The notes: generated by a model from the sequence alone, not told the origin. A DNA stretch of 17,500 nt from a bacterium (GCA_020048935.1 JAIFLS010000124.1:1-17500), one strand, 5' to 3'; positions 6,724-15,508 are shown, counted from the first letter of the stretch. Numbers and translations are program-made.

Positions 6724-9045
6724 TCATTTTCCTATCTTCACATCCAGCGGCATGGCCACGCCGGCTTTCAGCGACTGCGGGCCCGAACCTCCGAGAATCT
6801 CCTTGCCATAGCGCACCTCGACCTGGCTTTCGCGGTCAGCCGTAACCGTGGCGGCGGTCAGCTTGCCGCCAGCCCAGGCCATGTCGACGGTAAAACCGCC
6901 CCTGCCTCTCAATCCCTTGACGAATCCCGTCTGCCAACTGGGCGGCAGTGCGGGCAAGAGATTGAGATACCCCTCGTGGCTTTGCAGCAACGCCTCGGCG
7001 ATACCTGCCGTACCGCCAAAATTGCCGTCGATCTGGAAGGGAGGATGCGTGTCGAACAAGTTGGGCAACGTGCAGCGTCGCAGGAGATCGTAAAGGTTAT
7101 TCTCGACTTCCTGGCCATCCCCGAACCGTGCCTGGATGTTCACCAGCCACGCCCGGCTCCAGCCCGTGTGCCCGCCACCACCGGCCAGCCGGGCCCGTAT
7201 GGTTTTGCGCATGGCTTCAACCAGATCAGGAGTATCCTCTTGCGTGATGATACAGCCGGGATGAAAACCGAAGGCATGTGAAATGTGACGGTGACCGGGC
7301 TCTGCATCCACATAGTCCTCGACCCATTCCTGAAGCCGGCCGTCGCGCGGGCTGATCTTCAAGGGTGGCAGCCTGTCTCTCGCGGCGGCGATGGCGACCT
7401 TCAACTCATCATCGCCGCCGAGAACGTCGATCGCCGACAGGCAGTTGGTAAAAAGGTCCTGCAGGATTTCTATGTCCATGGTGGCAGAATACGTGAAGAC
7501 CGACCGTTCTCCGGCCGCGTTGATGAAGCCGTTCTCCGGCGAGTGGGACGGGTTGGTCACCAGCCGTCCGGCGACCGGTGTGCCCTGCGGGGCCTCGATA
7601 AGGAAATCGAGCATGAACTCGGCTGCACCCTTCATAAGCGGCCAGCCCTGTTTTTCGAGAAACGCCCGGTCCTTGGTAAATGCGTAGTGCTCCCAGACAT
7701 GCTGGCATAGCCAGGCGGCTCCCATGGGCCAGAGCCCGCACATCGGGCCATTGCCCGTCGTCGCGCCGAAGATGTCGCTGACGTGGTGCAGGACCCAGCC
7801 TTTCGCATTGTAATGATCCTTCGCGGTTTTCTCGCCTGAGAACCGGATGCTCTCCATCCAGTCGAACAAGGCCGTGTGGCACTCGGATAGATTGGTGATC
7901 TCCGCCGGCCAGTAATTCATTTGCAGATTGATGTTGGCGTGGTAATCGGCATCCCATGGCGCTTTGAGGTGCTCGTTCCATACGCCTTGCAGGTTTGCCG
8001 GCATGCAACCCGGACGGCTGGATCCCATCAGCAGGTAACGGCCATACTGGAAATAGAGCGCCGCGAGCCCCTGGTCCTTCTGTCCATCCTTGACGCGCTG
8101 CAACCGGTCATCCGTGGGCATCGCTTCCAGCCCGGGGTCGTCGGCCAAGTGCAGCGAGACACGGTTGAAAAGGGCTGCATGGTCTTTCACGTGGTCGTCA
8201 AGGAGCTGGTCCCAGCTCTTGGCGCAGGCGGCGTCAAGCACCTTGCAGCACCGGGCCAGCGGGTCGGCGGTCAGGTCTCTCGGGGCGACGAAGCTGGTGG
8301 CTCCCGCCATGCGGATATCGACACTGGTCGCTCCGCGAATCCAGAAGGAACTGCGCCGGGATACGATGGTGCCGCCGTCGATGCGAATCCGCCCCATGCA
8401 GGCAAACCGAACGCCATCGACGCCCAACTGCCCCGTCAGGCAGAGGGTCGCCCCGTCGGCCGTATTGCTGATGACGTTCTCCTCGCGGTCCAATCGCAGG
8501 ATCATGTTGACCCCTGCCTGGTCGCCCGTGCTTATCCGGGTGGCGATGACCTGATCGACGGCCGACACGAACGTCTCGCGCTTGACCATCATCTTGCCTT
8601 GCTTGGCCATCACGGAAGCCACGCCTGTTTCCAGATCCAGGGCTCTCTCATATGTCCTGGCCTCATCCGGCGTGCAGTCGGCCTTCTTGTATTCGATCCG
8701 TTGCATCGCCGCGCCGTTGTCGCCTCGGAAGTGAATGCGCAAGCTGGCCAGTGGTTGGTAGGAGTCGACGCGGCGGGGAATGCCGTGCATGCGGCCATCC
8801 GCCAGTTCGGTCGCTTCCTTAGATTTGCCGGCGAAGAGCAATTCGCGGACTTTTGGCAATACTCTCAAGGCTTCCGGGTTGGAGCGGTCGTGGTATTTAC
8901 CGTCCCATACAGTCTCTTCGTTCATCTGAATCTCTTCATTTGGAACGCCACCGTAAATCATGGCGCCCAGGCGACCGTTACCTACCGGAAGTGCCTCAAC
9001 CCAGTTTGCAGCCGGTTGCCTGTACCATAAACGATTCATGCTCAT
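6724..9045 (-). CDS. GH95 alpha-L-fucosidase
   Basis: GH95 enzymes are inverting alpha-L-fucosidases (some act on alpha-L-galactosides). The 773-residue product begins with the typical RLWYRQPAANWVEALPVGNG. It then shows NEETVWDG, and YHANINLQMNYWPAE with Asn371 and Asn373. NPSHSPENG contains Glu504 at the general-acid position, and FQIDGNFGGTAG contains Asp673. By analogy with Bifidobacterium AfcA these are the catalytic residues. An N-terminal beta domain (about 1-255), an (alpha/alpha)6 barrel (about 285-690) and a C-terminal beta domain fit the family. I chose ATG 9045 because GGAGG lies six bases upstream (9052-9056). The frame opens 17 codons earlier, before that site. No signal peptide is visible, so it is probably cytoplasmic. 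It is 132 nt downstream of the ClC gene on the same strand. Confidence 0.95.
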   Translation of the reverse strand: MSMNRLWYRQPAANWVEALPVGNGRLGAMIYGGVPNEEIQMNEETVWDGKYHDRSNPEALRVLPKVRELLFAGKSKEATELADGRMHGIPRRVDSYQPLASLRIHFRGDNGAAMQRIEYKKADCTPDEARTYERALDLETGVASVMAKQGKMMVKRETFVSAVDQVIATRISTGDQAGVNMILRLDREENVISNTADGATLCLTGQLGVDGVRFACMGRIRIDGGTIVSRRSSFWIRGATSVDIRMAGATSFVAPRDLTADPLARCCKVLDAACAKSWDQLLDDHVKDHAALFNRVSLHLADDPGLEAMPTDDRLQRVKDGQKDQGLAALYFQYGRYLLMGSSRPGCMPANLQGVWNEHLKAPWDADYHANINLQMNYWPAEITNLSECHTALFDWMESIRFSGEKTAKDHYNAKGWVLHHVSDIFGATTGNGPMCGLWPMGAAWLCQHVWEHYAFTKDRAFLEKQGWPLMKGAAEFMLDFLIEAPQGTPVAGRLVTNPSHSPENGFINAAGERSVFTYSATMDIEILQDLFTNCLSAIDVLGGDDELKVAIAAARDRLPPLKISPRDGRLQEWVEDYVDAEPGHRHISHAFGFHPGCIITQEDTPDLVEAMRKTIRARLAGGGGHTGWSRAWLVNIQARFGDGQEVENNLYDLLRRCTLPNLFDTHPPFQIDGNFGGTAGIAEALLQSHEGYLNLLPALPPSWQTGFVKGLRGRGGFTVDMAWAGGKLTAATVTADRESQVEVRYGKEILGGSGPQSLKAGVAMPLDVKIGK

Positions 9046-9094
9046 ACGTAACCTCCAGATGTCAATAGCTCGTGAATGACGAAATTGTCCGACC

Positions 9095-9123
9095 ATCTTT
9101 CCGTTTCACTGGTTCCGTGTCAA
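9095..9123 (-). promoter_or_regulatory. Possible internal promoter for GH95
   Basis: A perfect TTGACA on the minus strand (9123 to 9118) is followed after 17 nt by AAAGAT (9100 to 9095), a poor -10 at 3/6. It lies in the 132-nt gap between ClC and GH95. It could give GH95 independent expression, or be chance. Confidence 0.3.
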
Positions 9124-9177
9124 GCCCTATGCCCTGCACTCGGCGATGCCGACGAAGACACCTTTTGACGGTTCGGC

Positions 9178-10878
9178 TTATTCGAAGATATCGGCCTGGG
9201 CGCGGATCAGGTCGTGCAGGGTGAACAGGCGGACGATGGGGCCGCCTTCCTGTTCGCGCACCAGGAAGAGGCCGACGTCCGACTGAATCAGCATGGGTTC
9301 GATCTCGTCAAGCGTCTGGCTTGCCAGGCACGTGACCGCTTTTTCCATGACTGGCGGCGTCCCGGCGGCCAGCGCCTGCTCAAGCTGCATCCGTGTGACC
9401 ACCCCCGGCGGCTGACCTTCGATCAGGACCGGGAAACAGCGGTAATGGTGACGGTGCAGAAGCTGGCGCAGCACCTCCGGCCGAAGATCCGTGATGACCA
9501 CTGGTGTGCCGCTACCGAGCGCGGCGACCTCAATGCCACGCCATACGGCCAGATTGCGCGGGGCCGTCACGCGGTGCGGCTCGCGACCATCCTGACGCAG
9601 GACGCCGTCATCAAAGCTTTCACGCAGGGCCAGCCGCGCCATCCCCTGGCTGACCAGGGTACCGAGCAGCAGGGCCGGAACCATCGCGAACTGATGGGTC
9701 ATTTCAAACACCATCAGCACGGACGTCACCGGCGCGCGCACGACCGCCCCGAAGCAGCAGCTCATTCCCGTTGCCGCCAGGATGAGGCGGTCCGAGGCGG
9801 TCAGCGGAATCCAGATACCCAGCACGCCAGCCGTGAAGAACCCGCACATGCCGCCAATGAAGAGCGTCGGCGAGAACACGCCGCCGGATCCGCCGGAACC
9901 GTAACTGATGATTGCCGCCGCCAGTTTACCAACAGCCAGCAGGCCTGCCACGCGCCAGCCCATGCCGTCCGCCAGGGCCTCCGAGAGGTCGCTGTACCCG
10001 ACCCCGAAAATACCGATCCGGCCGCAGGCGAAATAGACCGCGCAGCCGACGATCCAGACGCCGACGGATCCGGCGGCGGGCAAGGCCCAGCGGGGCAGCC
10101 GGCTGGATTCACGCAGCCGCAGCCGCAGCCCCAGCGCATAGCGCTGGAAGAGTACGGCGGCCAGCGTGGCGATCGCCGCCACGACGGGAACCGCCAGATA
10201 CACGATCCAGGCGGGATCACCGGTTTTCGGCATCATGAATGCCGGCTGGGCGCCGATCAGCGCGGTGACCACGAACGCACCGGCGACCGATGCCAGCATG
10301 ACGCCGCCCAGCAGTCGGCTGTTGAAATCGCCCAGGATTTCCTCCAGCACATAGCAGATGGCCGCAAGCGGGGTGTTGAACGCCGCCGCCAGGCCCGCCG
10401 CCGCACCGGCTGCCGTCGCCCGACGGCGTTTGCGTCGGTCGATACCCAGCCAGCCGGCCGCATTCGACGCCAAACCGCCGCCGATGCAGACCGTCGGCCC
10501 TTCGGTACCCAGACTGGTACCGCCAGCCAGCGAGATAACGCCCGCCAGGAACCGTACCACCACCGACCGGAAAGGGACTTCGCCCATATCGTTCCAGTAG
10601 CTAGCCTTGATCTGCGGGATACCGCTGCCGGCAGAGCCCGGGCAGACGCGTGTCACGAGCACGCCTGCAATCAGCGAACTGACGGTGATGGCGACGAAAC
10701 TGCCTGCCAGGAATCCCCATGCCCCGAGTGCCATCAGCCGCGGCCACAGCAAGGCGTGCAGATGATGGATGGATAGCATGAAGGCAACCGCGGACAGGCC
10801 GCCGCTCACTCCGTAAACGGCGGTCAGGACCGGAAGTCGCACCCGTTCCGGCAATTTCTGAATCAGTTGCTTGATCAA
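9178..10878 (-). CDS. ClC-family chloride channel / H+-coupled antiporter with C-terminal CBS region
   Basis: The 566-residue protein has a ClC membrane domain over about 15-420. Signature loops are GSGIPQIK (84-91), GTEGP (124-128) and GGVFSP (332-337). Glu126 is the gating glutamate. The usual Arg of GREGP is Thr125. FNTPLAAICYVLEE ends in Glu179/Glu180, the region of the internal proton glutamate of the E. coli exchanger, which suggests H+/anion exchange rather than a simple channel. Residues about 455-560 form a soluble part compatible with a CBS pair (FPVLIEGQPPGVVTRMQL and FLVREQEGGPIVRLFTLHDL). The start is TTG at 10878, preceded by GGAAAG. No ATG lies nearby, and the next Met (34) would delete the first helix. 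It begins 19 nt after the GH106-like stop, implying co-transcription with glycoside hydrolases, an unusual partner for ClC. Confidence 0.94.
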   Translation of the reverse strand: MIKQLIQKLPERVRLPVLTAVYGVSGGLSAVAFMLSIHHLHALLWPRLMALGAWGFLAGSFVAITVSSLIAGVLVTRVCPGSAGSGIPQIKASYWNDMGEVPFRSVVVRFLAGVISLAGGTSLGTEGPTVCIGGGLASNAAGWLGIDRRKRRRATAAGAAAGLAAAFNTPLAAICYVLEEILGDFNSRLLGGVMLASVAGAFVVTALIGAQPAFMMPKTGDPAWIVYLAVPVVAAIATLAAVLFQRYALGLRLRLRESSRLPRWALPAAGSVGVWIVGCAVYFACGRIGIFGVGYSDLSEALADGMGWRVAGLLAVGKLAAAIISYGSGGSGGVFSPTLFIGGMCGFFTAGVLGIWIPLTASDRLILAATGMSCCFGAVVRAPVTSVLMVFEMTHQFAMVPALLLGTLVSQGMARLALRESFDDGVLRQDGREPHRVTAPRNLAVWRGIEVAALGSGTPVVITDLRPEVLRQLLHRHHYRCFPVLIEGQPPGVVTRMQLEQALAAGTPPVMEKAVTCLASQTLDEIEPMLIQSDVGLFLVREQEGGPIVRLFTLHDLIRAQADIFE

Positions 10879-10897
10879 TTATCTTTCCGGCCCGCGG

Positions 10898-13800
10898 CTA
10901 ATCCACGTTCAACAGCCTTGGCGCCGCCAGCAGCCCCATCGGCCAGAGCTGGTATTCATCCATCCAGTTCACACCCTTCGAGCGCCAAGTGGACGGTCCC
11001 CACCAGAAACTCCCGTTCTCCTTGCCGCCTGCCTTCGCATGGTGCAACTGGCCGAACGCATTGGCCCGGTTGCCGAAAACGGTCAGGTCCAGGCGATGCT
11101 CGCCAGCCGGCGCGTCAAAGGAGGCCCGGTACGGAGCGAACGCCAGCGGAACCTTGTCGCCGTCATTGAGCCGTGCCGTCACCAAGGCCCCGCCGAAATG
11201 GGCGGTCTCGACCGTCAATCGCTTGCCGGTTGATGTCAAGGCCGCGTGGTAGGTCACATTGCCCGCGTAGAAGGGCAGGCCCTGATGGACCCAGTTCCCG
11301 AACGCCAGCTCGCGCACCGGTTCCGTGATCCGCGCGTAGCGGCCGCGCACCTCCACCCCGAAGTCCCCGAGCAGGTACATGCACTCGATACAGGTCTTGT
11401 GGTGATAGGCGATCTCCAGCACGAGTTCGTGCTCACCGGGGCCGAACGCATCCAGCCGGATGGTCTGGATCGACTCGTCGGTGAAATAGCCGGTCGGCGT
11501 GGTGTCCTGCGCCTTGCCGTCGAGCAGCACGCGGGTATTGGCCAGCCCTTCAAGGGCAAGCTGCGACTGGGCGACGCGCACCAGGCTGGTGAAGCGCAGC
11601 CGTATCCGCACGGTTGCCCGCGTTACCAGCGGTTCGGTATCGCACCAGGGCTGCGCCATCTGGCCGCCGCGGGCCGGCAGTCCCAACGCCTTGCCGACAA
11701 GGCCGTCCAGGTCCAGGATCGGCAGCAGGCCCGACCACGCACCGTCATCCACCTGGAAGGCGGCATAATCGAGCACCAGCACATTCGGCTCGGAAAGCGT
11801 TACCGGCACCGGCCCCTGCAGGCGACCGCTCTCCTGGCCTGCCGCGACGGCCGCGACGGGCACGGCGGCGACCGACTGCACCGGCTCGAGCACGAGCATC
11901 AGCGAGCCATGCGCCTCAAGACTGCAGGGGATGCAGGTCCAGCCGTTGACAGCGGTTGCCGGCATCGGGGCGGTAGCGCCCGTCAAGGTATCGTGCAGTA
12001 CGGGCTGCCATGTTCCCCGCACCTTCAGTTCCAGACGCGGAAGGACCCTGTTACGATCAGTGTTGCAGAGGAACAGGTAGCGTGAGCCATCCTCCTCGCG
12101 CATCTGGTGCAGGACGCCGACAGCCTGGGCTCCGCGCGGGTCGACGAGACGGACATCCTGGAAAGGCGAAAGCGCATCCAGCAGGGCGGTCTCGGCCAGC
12201 GGCAACCGGACGCAGCCCGCCGCCAGGGCCGCCGGTGCCGCGGACGGTTCGGCGTCCACCAGCATCGGTACCTCGCCTGCGAACAGCACGGTGCCGCCCG
12301 CCTCGGTGAACCGCTTGAGGCGCGCCAGGGTCGTGGCGCGGATCGTACGCATGTTCGGTACGACCACGACGTCGTAGGCCATCTCGCCGACACCGAACCG
12401 GGCGTCATTCGCGCCTGCGTCCTGCGTTGGCAGCAGCGATTCGCAGATGAAGTCGAAATCGGCCAGTGCATGCAACAGCCAGCGTGTGACATCAGCAAAG
12501 GCGGTGTCGCGCGCCTGCTGCTCGGACTCGGTCTGTTCGACGGGCCCCCAGCAAAGCCAGAAGCTCTCCACCGGATGGATCACGCCGATGCGCACATGCG
12601 GGCGGCCGCGGCTAAGCAGCGCGCCGACGCGGGCGAAGTGGTCCTCGACCACGCGGTATTCCCGCCACCAGGGGGACTGGTAGGAGATCGAGGCCGGATA
12701 GTCGCGCTTGGCCTCGCCAGCCATGGAGACCCAGGCCAGGTGATGCACGCGGAACAGCACACCCAGCGCCGCCTGCCAGTCGCCCTGACGCTTGTGCCCG
12801 GCAAAATCGAACGACCAGTTGGTCACTCCGTACAGCTCGCTCAGCACGCCCGGGCAGCCGTACTGGTGCGCCGCGCTCTGGGCCTGCTTGGCGGTGGTCA
12901 GTTCCATCCAGTCGCACAGCATGTCAATGCCCGGAATCTGGAAGCCGCGGTAATGCCGCATGGCCTCCCCGAGTGCGGCAGTCTGGCTGCGCAGGGTCGG
13001 TTCCTCCATCATGTGACCGGTCAGCGCGATCCCGTTCTTGCGGCACCAGTCGCCGACCGTGTCGGCAAACGCCTGCGCGAAGCGCTCGCAGACGTGGTCG
13101 TGATAACGGTAACGCCAGAGGGAGGCCGCCTTGCCCGGCAGTTCCCAGAAAACCTCCGGCAGGTGTTCAAGCAGATCGCCGCCATAGGCCTGTTGGAAGC
13201 TTTGCGGCAGGTCATCCGTGAAGGGGATCACCAGATTCATCCGGTCGGTGGCCTTCCCGAGCCGCTTCTTATGGGTGAACTGGGGTTCATCCGTGAAGAT
13301 GGCCGGCACGGTCTTGCCGAATTCATCGCCGATCGCCGCCTTGTAGCGCTCATGCGTCACCTCGATAAAACGCCGGATGGCCGCCGGATTGAGCGTATCG
13401 ACATACGTCTGGTTATTGAACCAGGACGACGGCGTGGAGACTTCCAGATAGGCATACCAGCGCGTCGAGCCACTGGCTGGCGGCGTGGAGCGGTCAGCCA
13501 TGCGCTCATAGCCAGCCAGGCAACCGGCGGCATCAAGCTTTACATCATAGATGGCCAGCAGCCGTCCATTGCCGGTGCGGCCGCCCTGGGCCATGGAATC
13601 GACGGACGGACCGCCGGACGCCGGTACATCCTCGTAGGCATCGGGGGTGAAGACCAGGTAGCGGGCGCGCCAGCGCTCGTCGCGGGTGACCAGTCCACCA
13701 GCGAAGCCGGAGGGCCAGCGGTCCTCGTCGTAGAGCCAGGCCAGCATGCCCTCGTCCCTGGCCTTATCCACGCAGCAGCGCACGGCCTTCAGGTAGTCCG

Positions 13801-13987
13801 GTCCCATGTATTCGGTATCCAGGCCGGTGCGCGGATGAATGTGGGCACCGCCGATCCCCATCTCCTTGAATACATCGAGTTGACGACAGAGCTGGTCGAC
13901 GTCCAGCTTGTTGTTCCAGCTCCAGAACGGGGCTCCGCGATACAGGCTCGGAGGGTTGTTGAATGCGGCAATGGCTTCTTTATTCAT
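10898..13987 (-). CDS. GH106-like glycoside hydrolase, putative alpha-L-rhamnosidase
   Basis: The 1029-residue product opens with PFWSWNNKLDVDQLCRQL (20-37) and GIGGAHIHPRTGL (44-56). This is the start of a TIM-barrel domain seen in GH106-type proteins. The barrel runs to about 460 and includes TDEPQF (232-237), GHMMEE (324-329) and SELYG (383-387). Glu328, Glu329 and Glu384 are candidate catalytic acids, which I cannot rank. Residues about 530-580 (YDVVVVPN, LKRFTEAGGTVLFAGE) resemble the amidotransferase-like domain of related hydrolases. The C-terminal part has beta-sandwich sequence, including FGNWVHQGLPFYAGNVTYHAAL (in two parts, 896-907 and 908-917). No signal peptide is visible. ATG 13987 has AAGGGG five bases upstream. 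It is first in a probable operon with ClC and GH95. Rhamnosidase activity is a family-level guess, and another deoxysugar linkage is possible. Confidence 0.72.
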   Translation of the reverse strand: MNKEAIAAFNNPPSLYRGAPFWSWNNKLDVDQLCRQLDVFKEMGIGGAHIHPRTGLDTEYMGPDYLKAVRCCVDKARDEGMLAWLYDEDRWPSGFAGGLVTRDERWRARYLVFTPDAYEDVPASGGPSVDSMAQGGRTGNGRLLAIYDVKLDAAGCLAGYERMADRSTPPASGSTRWYAYLEVSTPSSWFNNQTYVDTLNPAAIRRFIEVTHERYKAAIGDEFGKTVPAIFTDEPQFTHKKRLGKATDRMNLVIPFTDDLPQSFQQAYGGDLLEHLPEVFWELPGKAASLWRYRYHDHVCERFAQAFADTVGDWCRKNGIALTGHMMEEPTLRSQTAALGEAMRHYRGFQIPGIDMLCDWMELTTAKQAQSAAHQYGCPGVLSELYGVTNWSFDFAGHKRQGDWQAALGVLFRVHHLAWVSMAGEAKRDYPASISYQSPWWREYRVVEDHFARVGALLSRGRPHVRIGVIHPVESFWLCWGPVEQTESEQQARDTAFADVTRWLLHALADFDFICESLLPTQDAGANDARFGVGEMAYDVVVVPNMRTIRATTLARLKRFTEAGGTVLFAGEVPMLVDAEPSAAPAALAAGCVRLPLAETALLDALSPFQDVRLVDPRGAQAVGVLHQMREEDGSRYLFLCNTDRNRVLPRLELKVRGTWQPVLHDTLTGATAPMPATAVNGWTCIPCSLEAHGSLMLVLEPVQSVAAVPVAAVAAGQESGRLQGPVPVTLSEPNVLVLDYAAFQVDDGAWSGLLPILDLDGLVGKALGLPARGGQMAQPWCDTEPLVTRATVRIRLRFTSLVRVAQSQLALEGLANTRVLLDGKAQDTTPTGYFTDESIQTIRLDAFGPGEHELVLEIAYHHKTCIECMYLLGDFGVEVRGRYARITEPVRELAFGNWVHQGLPFYAGNVTYHAALTSTGKRLTVETAHFGGALVTARLNDGDKVPLAFAPYRASFDAPAGEHRLDLTVFGNRANAFGQLHHAKAGGKENGSFWWGPSTWRSKGVNWMDEYQLWPMGLLAAPRLLNVD

Positions 13988-13993
13988 GGTTTC

Positions 13994-14007
13994 CCCTTGT
14001 TTTATAA
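13994..14007 (-). promoter_or_regulatory. 14-nt leader motif shared with the beta-helix gene
   Basis: TTATAAAACAAGGG on the minus strand immediately precedes the GH106-like start. It is identical to 3552-3565 and supplies the AAGGGG Shine-Dalgarno. Confidence 0.4.
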
Positions 14008-14164
14008 TCTACACGGACCTTCTGGTCGGCTTGCCTACAGTTCCGTTAAGTCTTGAACAGAACGCCCCTCGCTGTCAAGCCGTCAACCGCGAAAAACGGC
14101 AATTAAGCATCAAACCGTGCGGCGAGCAGGCTAAAGGGAGTGGTGATTGGTTTGGATACACAAC

Positions 14165-14189
14165 GGGAGGGACAGCGTCTCGCTGTCCG
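14165..14189 (-). repeat. REP-like hairpin, inverted copy
   Basis: GGGAG (14165-14169) leads into GGACAGCG (14170-14177), which pairs perfectly with CGCTGTCC (14181-14188) across a TCT loop. It matches the reverse complement of the two copies at 14250-14309, with changes on both arms that keep the pairs intact. Confidence 0.75.
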
Positions 14190-14249
14190 AATGCCCGTCT
14201 AACCACGCTGGTTTCCAAAGAGAGGCTTCGCCATTCACCTTTTCATGCG

Positions 14250-14309
14250 CAGCGGACGCCGAGGACGGCGTCCCTCCCAACAGCGGACGCCGAGGACGGC
14301 GTCCCTCCC
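14250..14309 (+). repeat. Two tandem REP-like hairpins
   Basis: Two identical 29-nt units (14250-14278 and 14281-14309) repeat at a period of 31. In each, GGACGCCG pairs with CGGCGTCC across an AGGA loop, followed by CTCCC. Arms are 14254-14261 with 14266-14273, and 14285-14292 with 14297-14304. They face the opposite way to the hairpin at 14165-14189. There is no T-run, so these are not ordinary terminators. Confidence 0.85.
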
Positions 14310-14404
14310 GTGCCGCTCGTGGAATAAATCAGCACGTCCTTCAGACTGTCCGTGTCCATAACAAGAATTGCCGTGCGAAAAAAATACCGGCTTCTCGATT
14401 CGGC

Positions 14405-14431
14405 TTGCCCTTTTGATAGCGTGCATATAAC
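14405..14431 (+). promoter_or_regulatory. Possible promoter with very short leader for the BamD-like gene
   Basis: TATAAC (14426-14431) is a good -10, with TTGCCC (14405-14410) 15 nt before it. Transcription would begin only a few bases before the ATG at 14441, giving a nearly leaderless mRNA. This agrees with the lack of a Shine-Dalgarno sequence. Confidence 0.3.
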
Positions 14432-14440
14432 GTACAGCCA

Positions 14441-15451
14441 ATGATGAAAATACTAAAAAAGATCGTGCTTTCGGTATTGGTGCTGGGATGGACCAGTGCC
14501 GCCGTGCTGGCCCAGGGGTCATACAGCCCGGATACCGACGATTTCGAGACAACGGCGGGAGCCGGACCGGAAAAACTCGACAAGAAGGTTCCTCGCTTCT
14601 GGCGGCGGCCGGCGCAGCAGACGCCTGCCGAACAGCTTGCCTACGCGCAGGCGCAGGAAGCCGAAGGGAACGGGAAGAAGGCCGAGCGCCATTACAACGT
14701 GCTGGTACACCGCTGGCACCAGTCGGAGGAGGCTCCGGTCGCGCAGTTATCCTATGCACGACTGTTGTATGAACGGGGGCGCTATGAACGCGCCTTCCGT
14801 GAGTTCCAGTACATGGTGCAGTTCTTTTCCGGTCAATTCGATTACAACATGGTTCTCGACTACCAGTTTCGCATCGCCAATCACGTCCTCGGGAAGCGCT
14901 GGGGCACCTTTGGCGTCTTTCCCGGGTTCGAGTCACCGGAACGTGCACTGCCGCTGCTCGAGACCATTGCCAGGAACGCACCCAACTGGGAAAAGACCCC
15001 GGCCATCCGGATGACCATCGCGATGGTCTACGAGAATGACGACGAGTATGATGAGGCCGTCAAGGCCTACGAGGCCGTGATCCAGGCGCATCCCGGCCGC
15101 CCCGAGGCGCAGACCGCCGCCTATCGGCAGGCCACCTGCCTGGCTGACCTGTCGGACAAGAGCCCGCGCGACGAGAAGGGCTGCCGCGACGCGCTCTCCT
15201 CGCTGGCCTCCTTCCTGGCGGCCTACCCCCAGAGCGAGAACCGGGCGGAGGCCCAGGCGCGGCTCGACAGCCTCAAGGTACGGCTGGAGGATATGCATTA
15301 CCAGCGGGCGCGCTATTACGACTTGATCGAGAAACGCCCGAGCGCCGCCCTGGTCAGTTACCGCGAGTTCCTCAAGCGGTTTCCCGCATCAGACCGGGCA
15401 CCCGCGATCCTGGAGCGGATCACGGAGCTGGAGCAGCCGGGGGAACAGTGA
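14441..15451 (+). CDS. BamD-like TPR protein, exported
   Basis: The 336-residue product has a basic, hydrophobic signal peptide ending VLA/QGS (cleavage near residue 24). Tetratricopeptide-type helices follow: PAEQLAYAQAQEAEGNGKKA (61-80), then segments around 97-130, near 185-222 (YDEAVKAYEAVIQAHPG) and near the C terminus (AALVSYREFLKRFPASDRA). The repeat pattern and the wording around PxxQLAxAxxxExxGxxxxA are those of BamD/YfiO, the periplasmic scaffold of the outer-membrane beta-barrel assembly machine. Unlike classical BamD it has no lipobox cysteine at the signal cut, so it would be soluble in the periplasm. A YbgF/CpoB-type TPR protein is the main alternative. ATG 14441 is directly followed by a second ATG, and either would serve. 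The next plus-strand gene is LptE-like, so an envelope role fits. Confidence 0.82.
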   Translation: MMKILKKIVLSVLVLGWTSAAVLAQGSYSPDTDDFETTAGAGPEKLDKKVPRFWRRPAQQTPAEQLAYAQAQEAEGNGKKAERHYNVLVHRWHQSEEAPVAQLSYARLLYERGRYERAFREFQYMVQFFSGQFDYNMVLDYQFRIANHVLGKRWGTFGVFPGFESPERALPLLETIARNAPNWEKTPAIRMTIAMVYENDDEYDEAVKAYEAVIQAHPGRPEAQTAAYRQATCLADLSDKSPRDEKGCRDALSSLASFLAAYPQSENRAEAQARLDSLKVRLEDMHYQRARYYDLIEKRPSAALVSYREFLKRFPASDRAPAILERITELEQPGEQ

Positions 15452-15504
15452 AGTTATAGGCAAGCCAGCCACCCGGGGCACCGGGCGAAAATGAACGGGT
15501 AACT
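15449..15504 (+). repeat. Flanking direct repeat A
   Basis: This 56-nt sequence begins with the TPR stop codon (TGAAGTTATAG) and ends GGTAACT. By hand alignment it matches repeat B (15724-15780) at about 45 of 57 columns, with one gap. The two copies bracket the nested palindrome. Confidence 0.75.
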
Positions 15505-15508
15505 TTTG

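Larger units (their letters stand above)
13988..14440. other. Divergent intergenic region with REP-like hairpins
   Basis: This 453-nt gene-free stretch separates the GH106-like gene (-) from the BamD-like gene (+). Near the minus gene lie the shared leader motif (13994-14007) and a TTGACA on the minus strand (14078 to 14073) with only a weak -10. The middle holds three related hairpins (14165-14309). Near the plus gene lie TTGCCC and TATAAC. Short open frames across the hairpins are by-products of the repeats, with no Shine-Dalgarno or protein-like sequence. Confidence 0.6.

Noticed and set aside
9046..9096. Upstream start for GH95 at 9096
   Set aside because: The extra 17 residues are not family sequence, and the GGAGG ribosome binding site lies downstream of that start.
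9214..10776. Plus-strand open frame opposite the ClC gene
   Set aside because: It is low-complexity Arg/Gln/Asp/His-rich antisense text, and the ClC signature loops are on the other strand.
12107..14056. 649-codon plus-strand open frame opposite the GH106-like gene
   Set aside because: It is a shadow frame. The minus-strand protein has recognisable domains and a Shine-Dalgarno, while the plus frame has no coherent motifs.
14250..14309. CRISPR array
   Set aside because: There are only two complete units separated by two bases, with no spacers and no cas genes. They are tandem hairpins instead.
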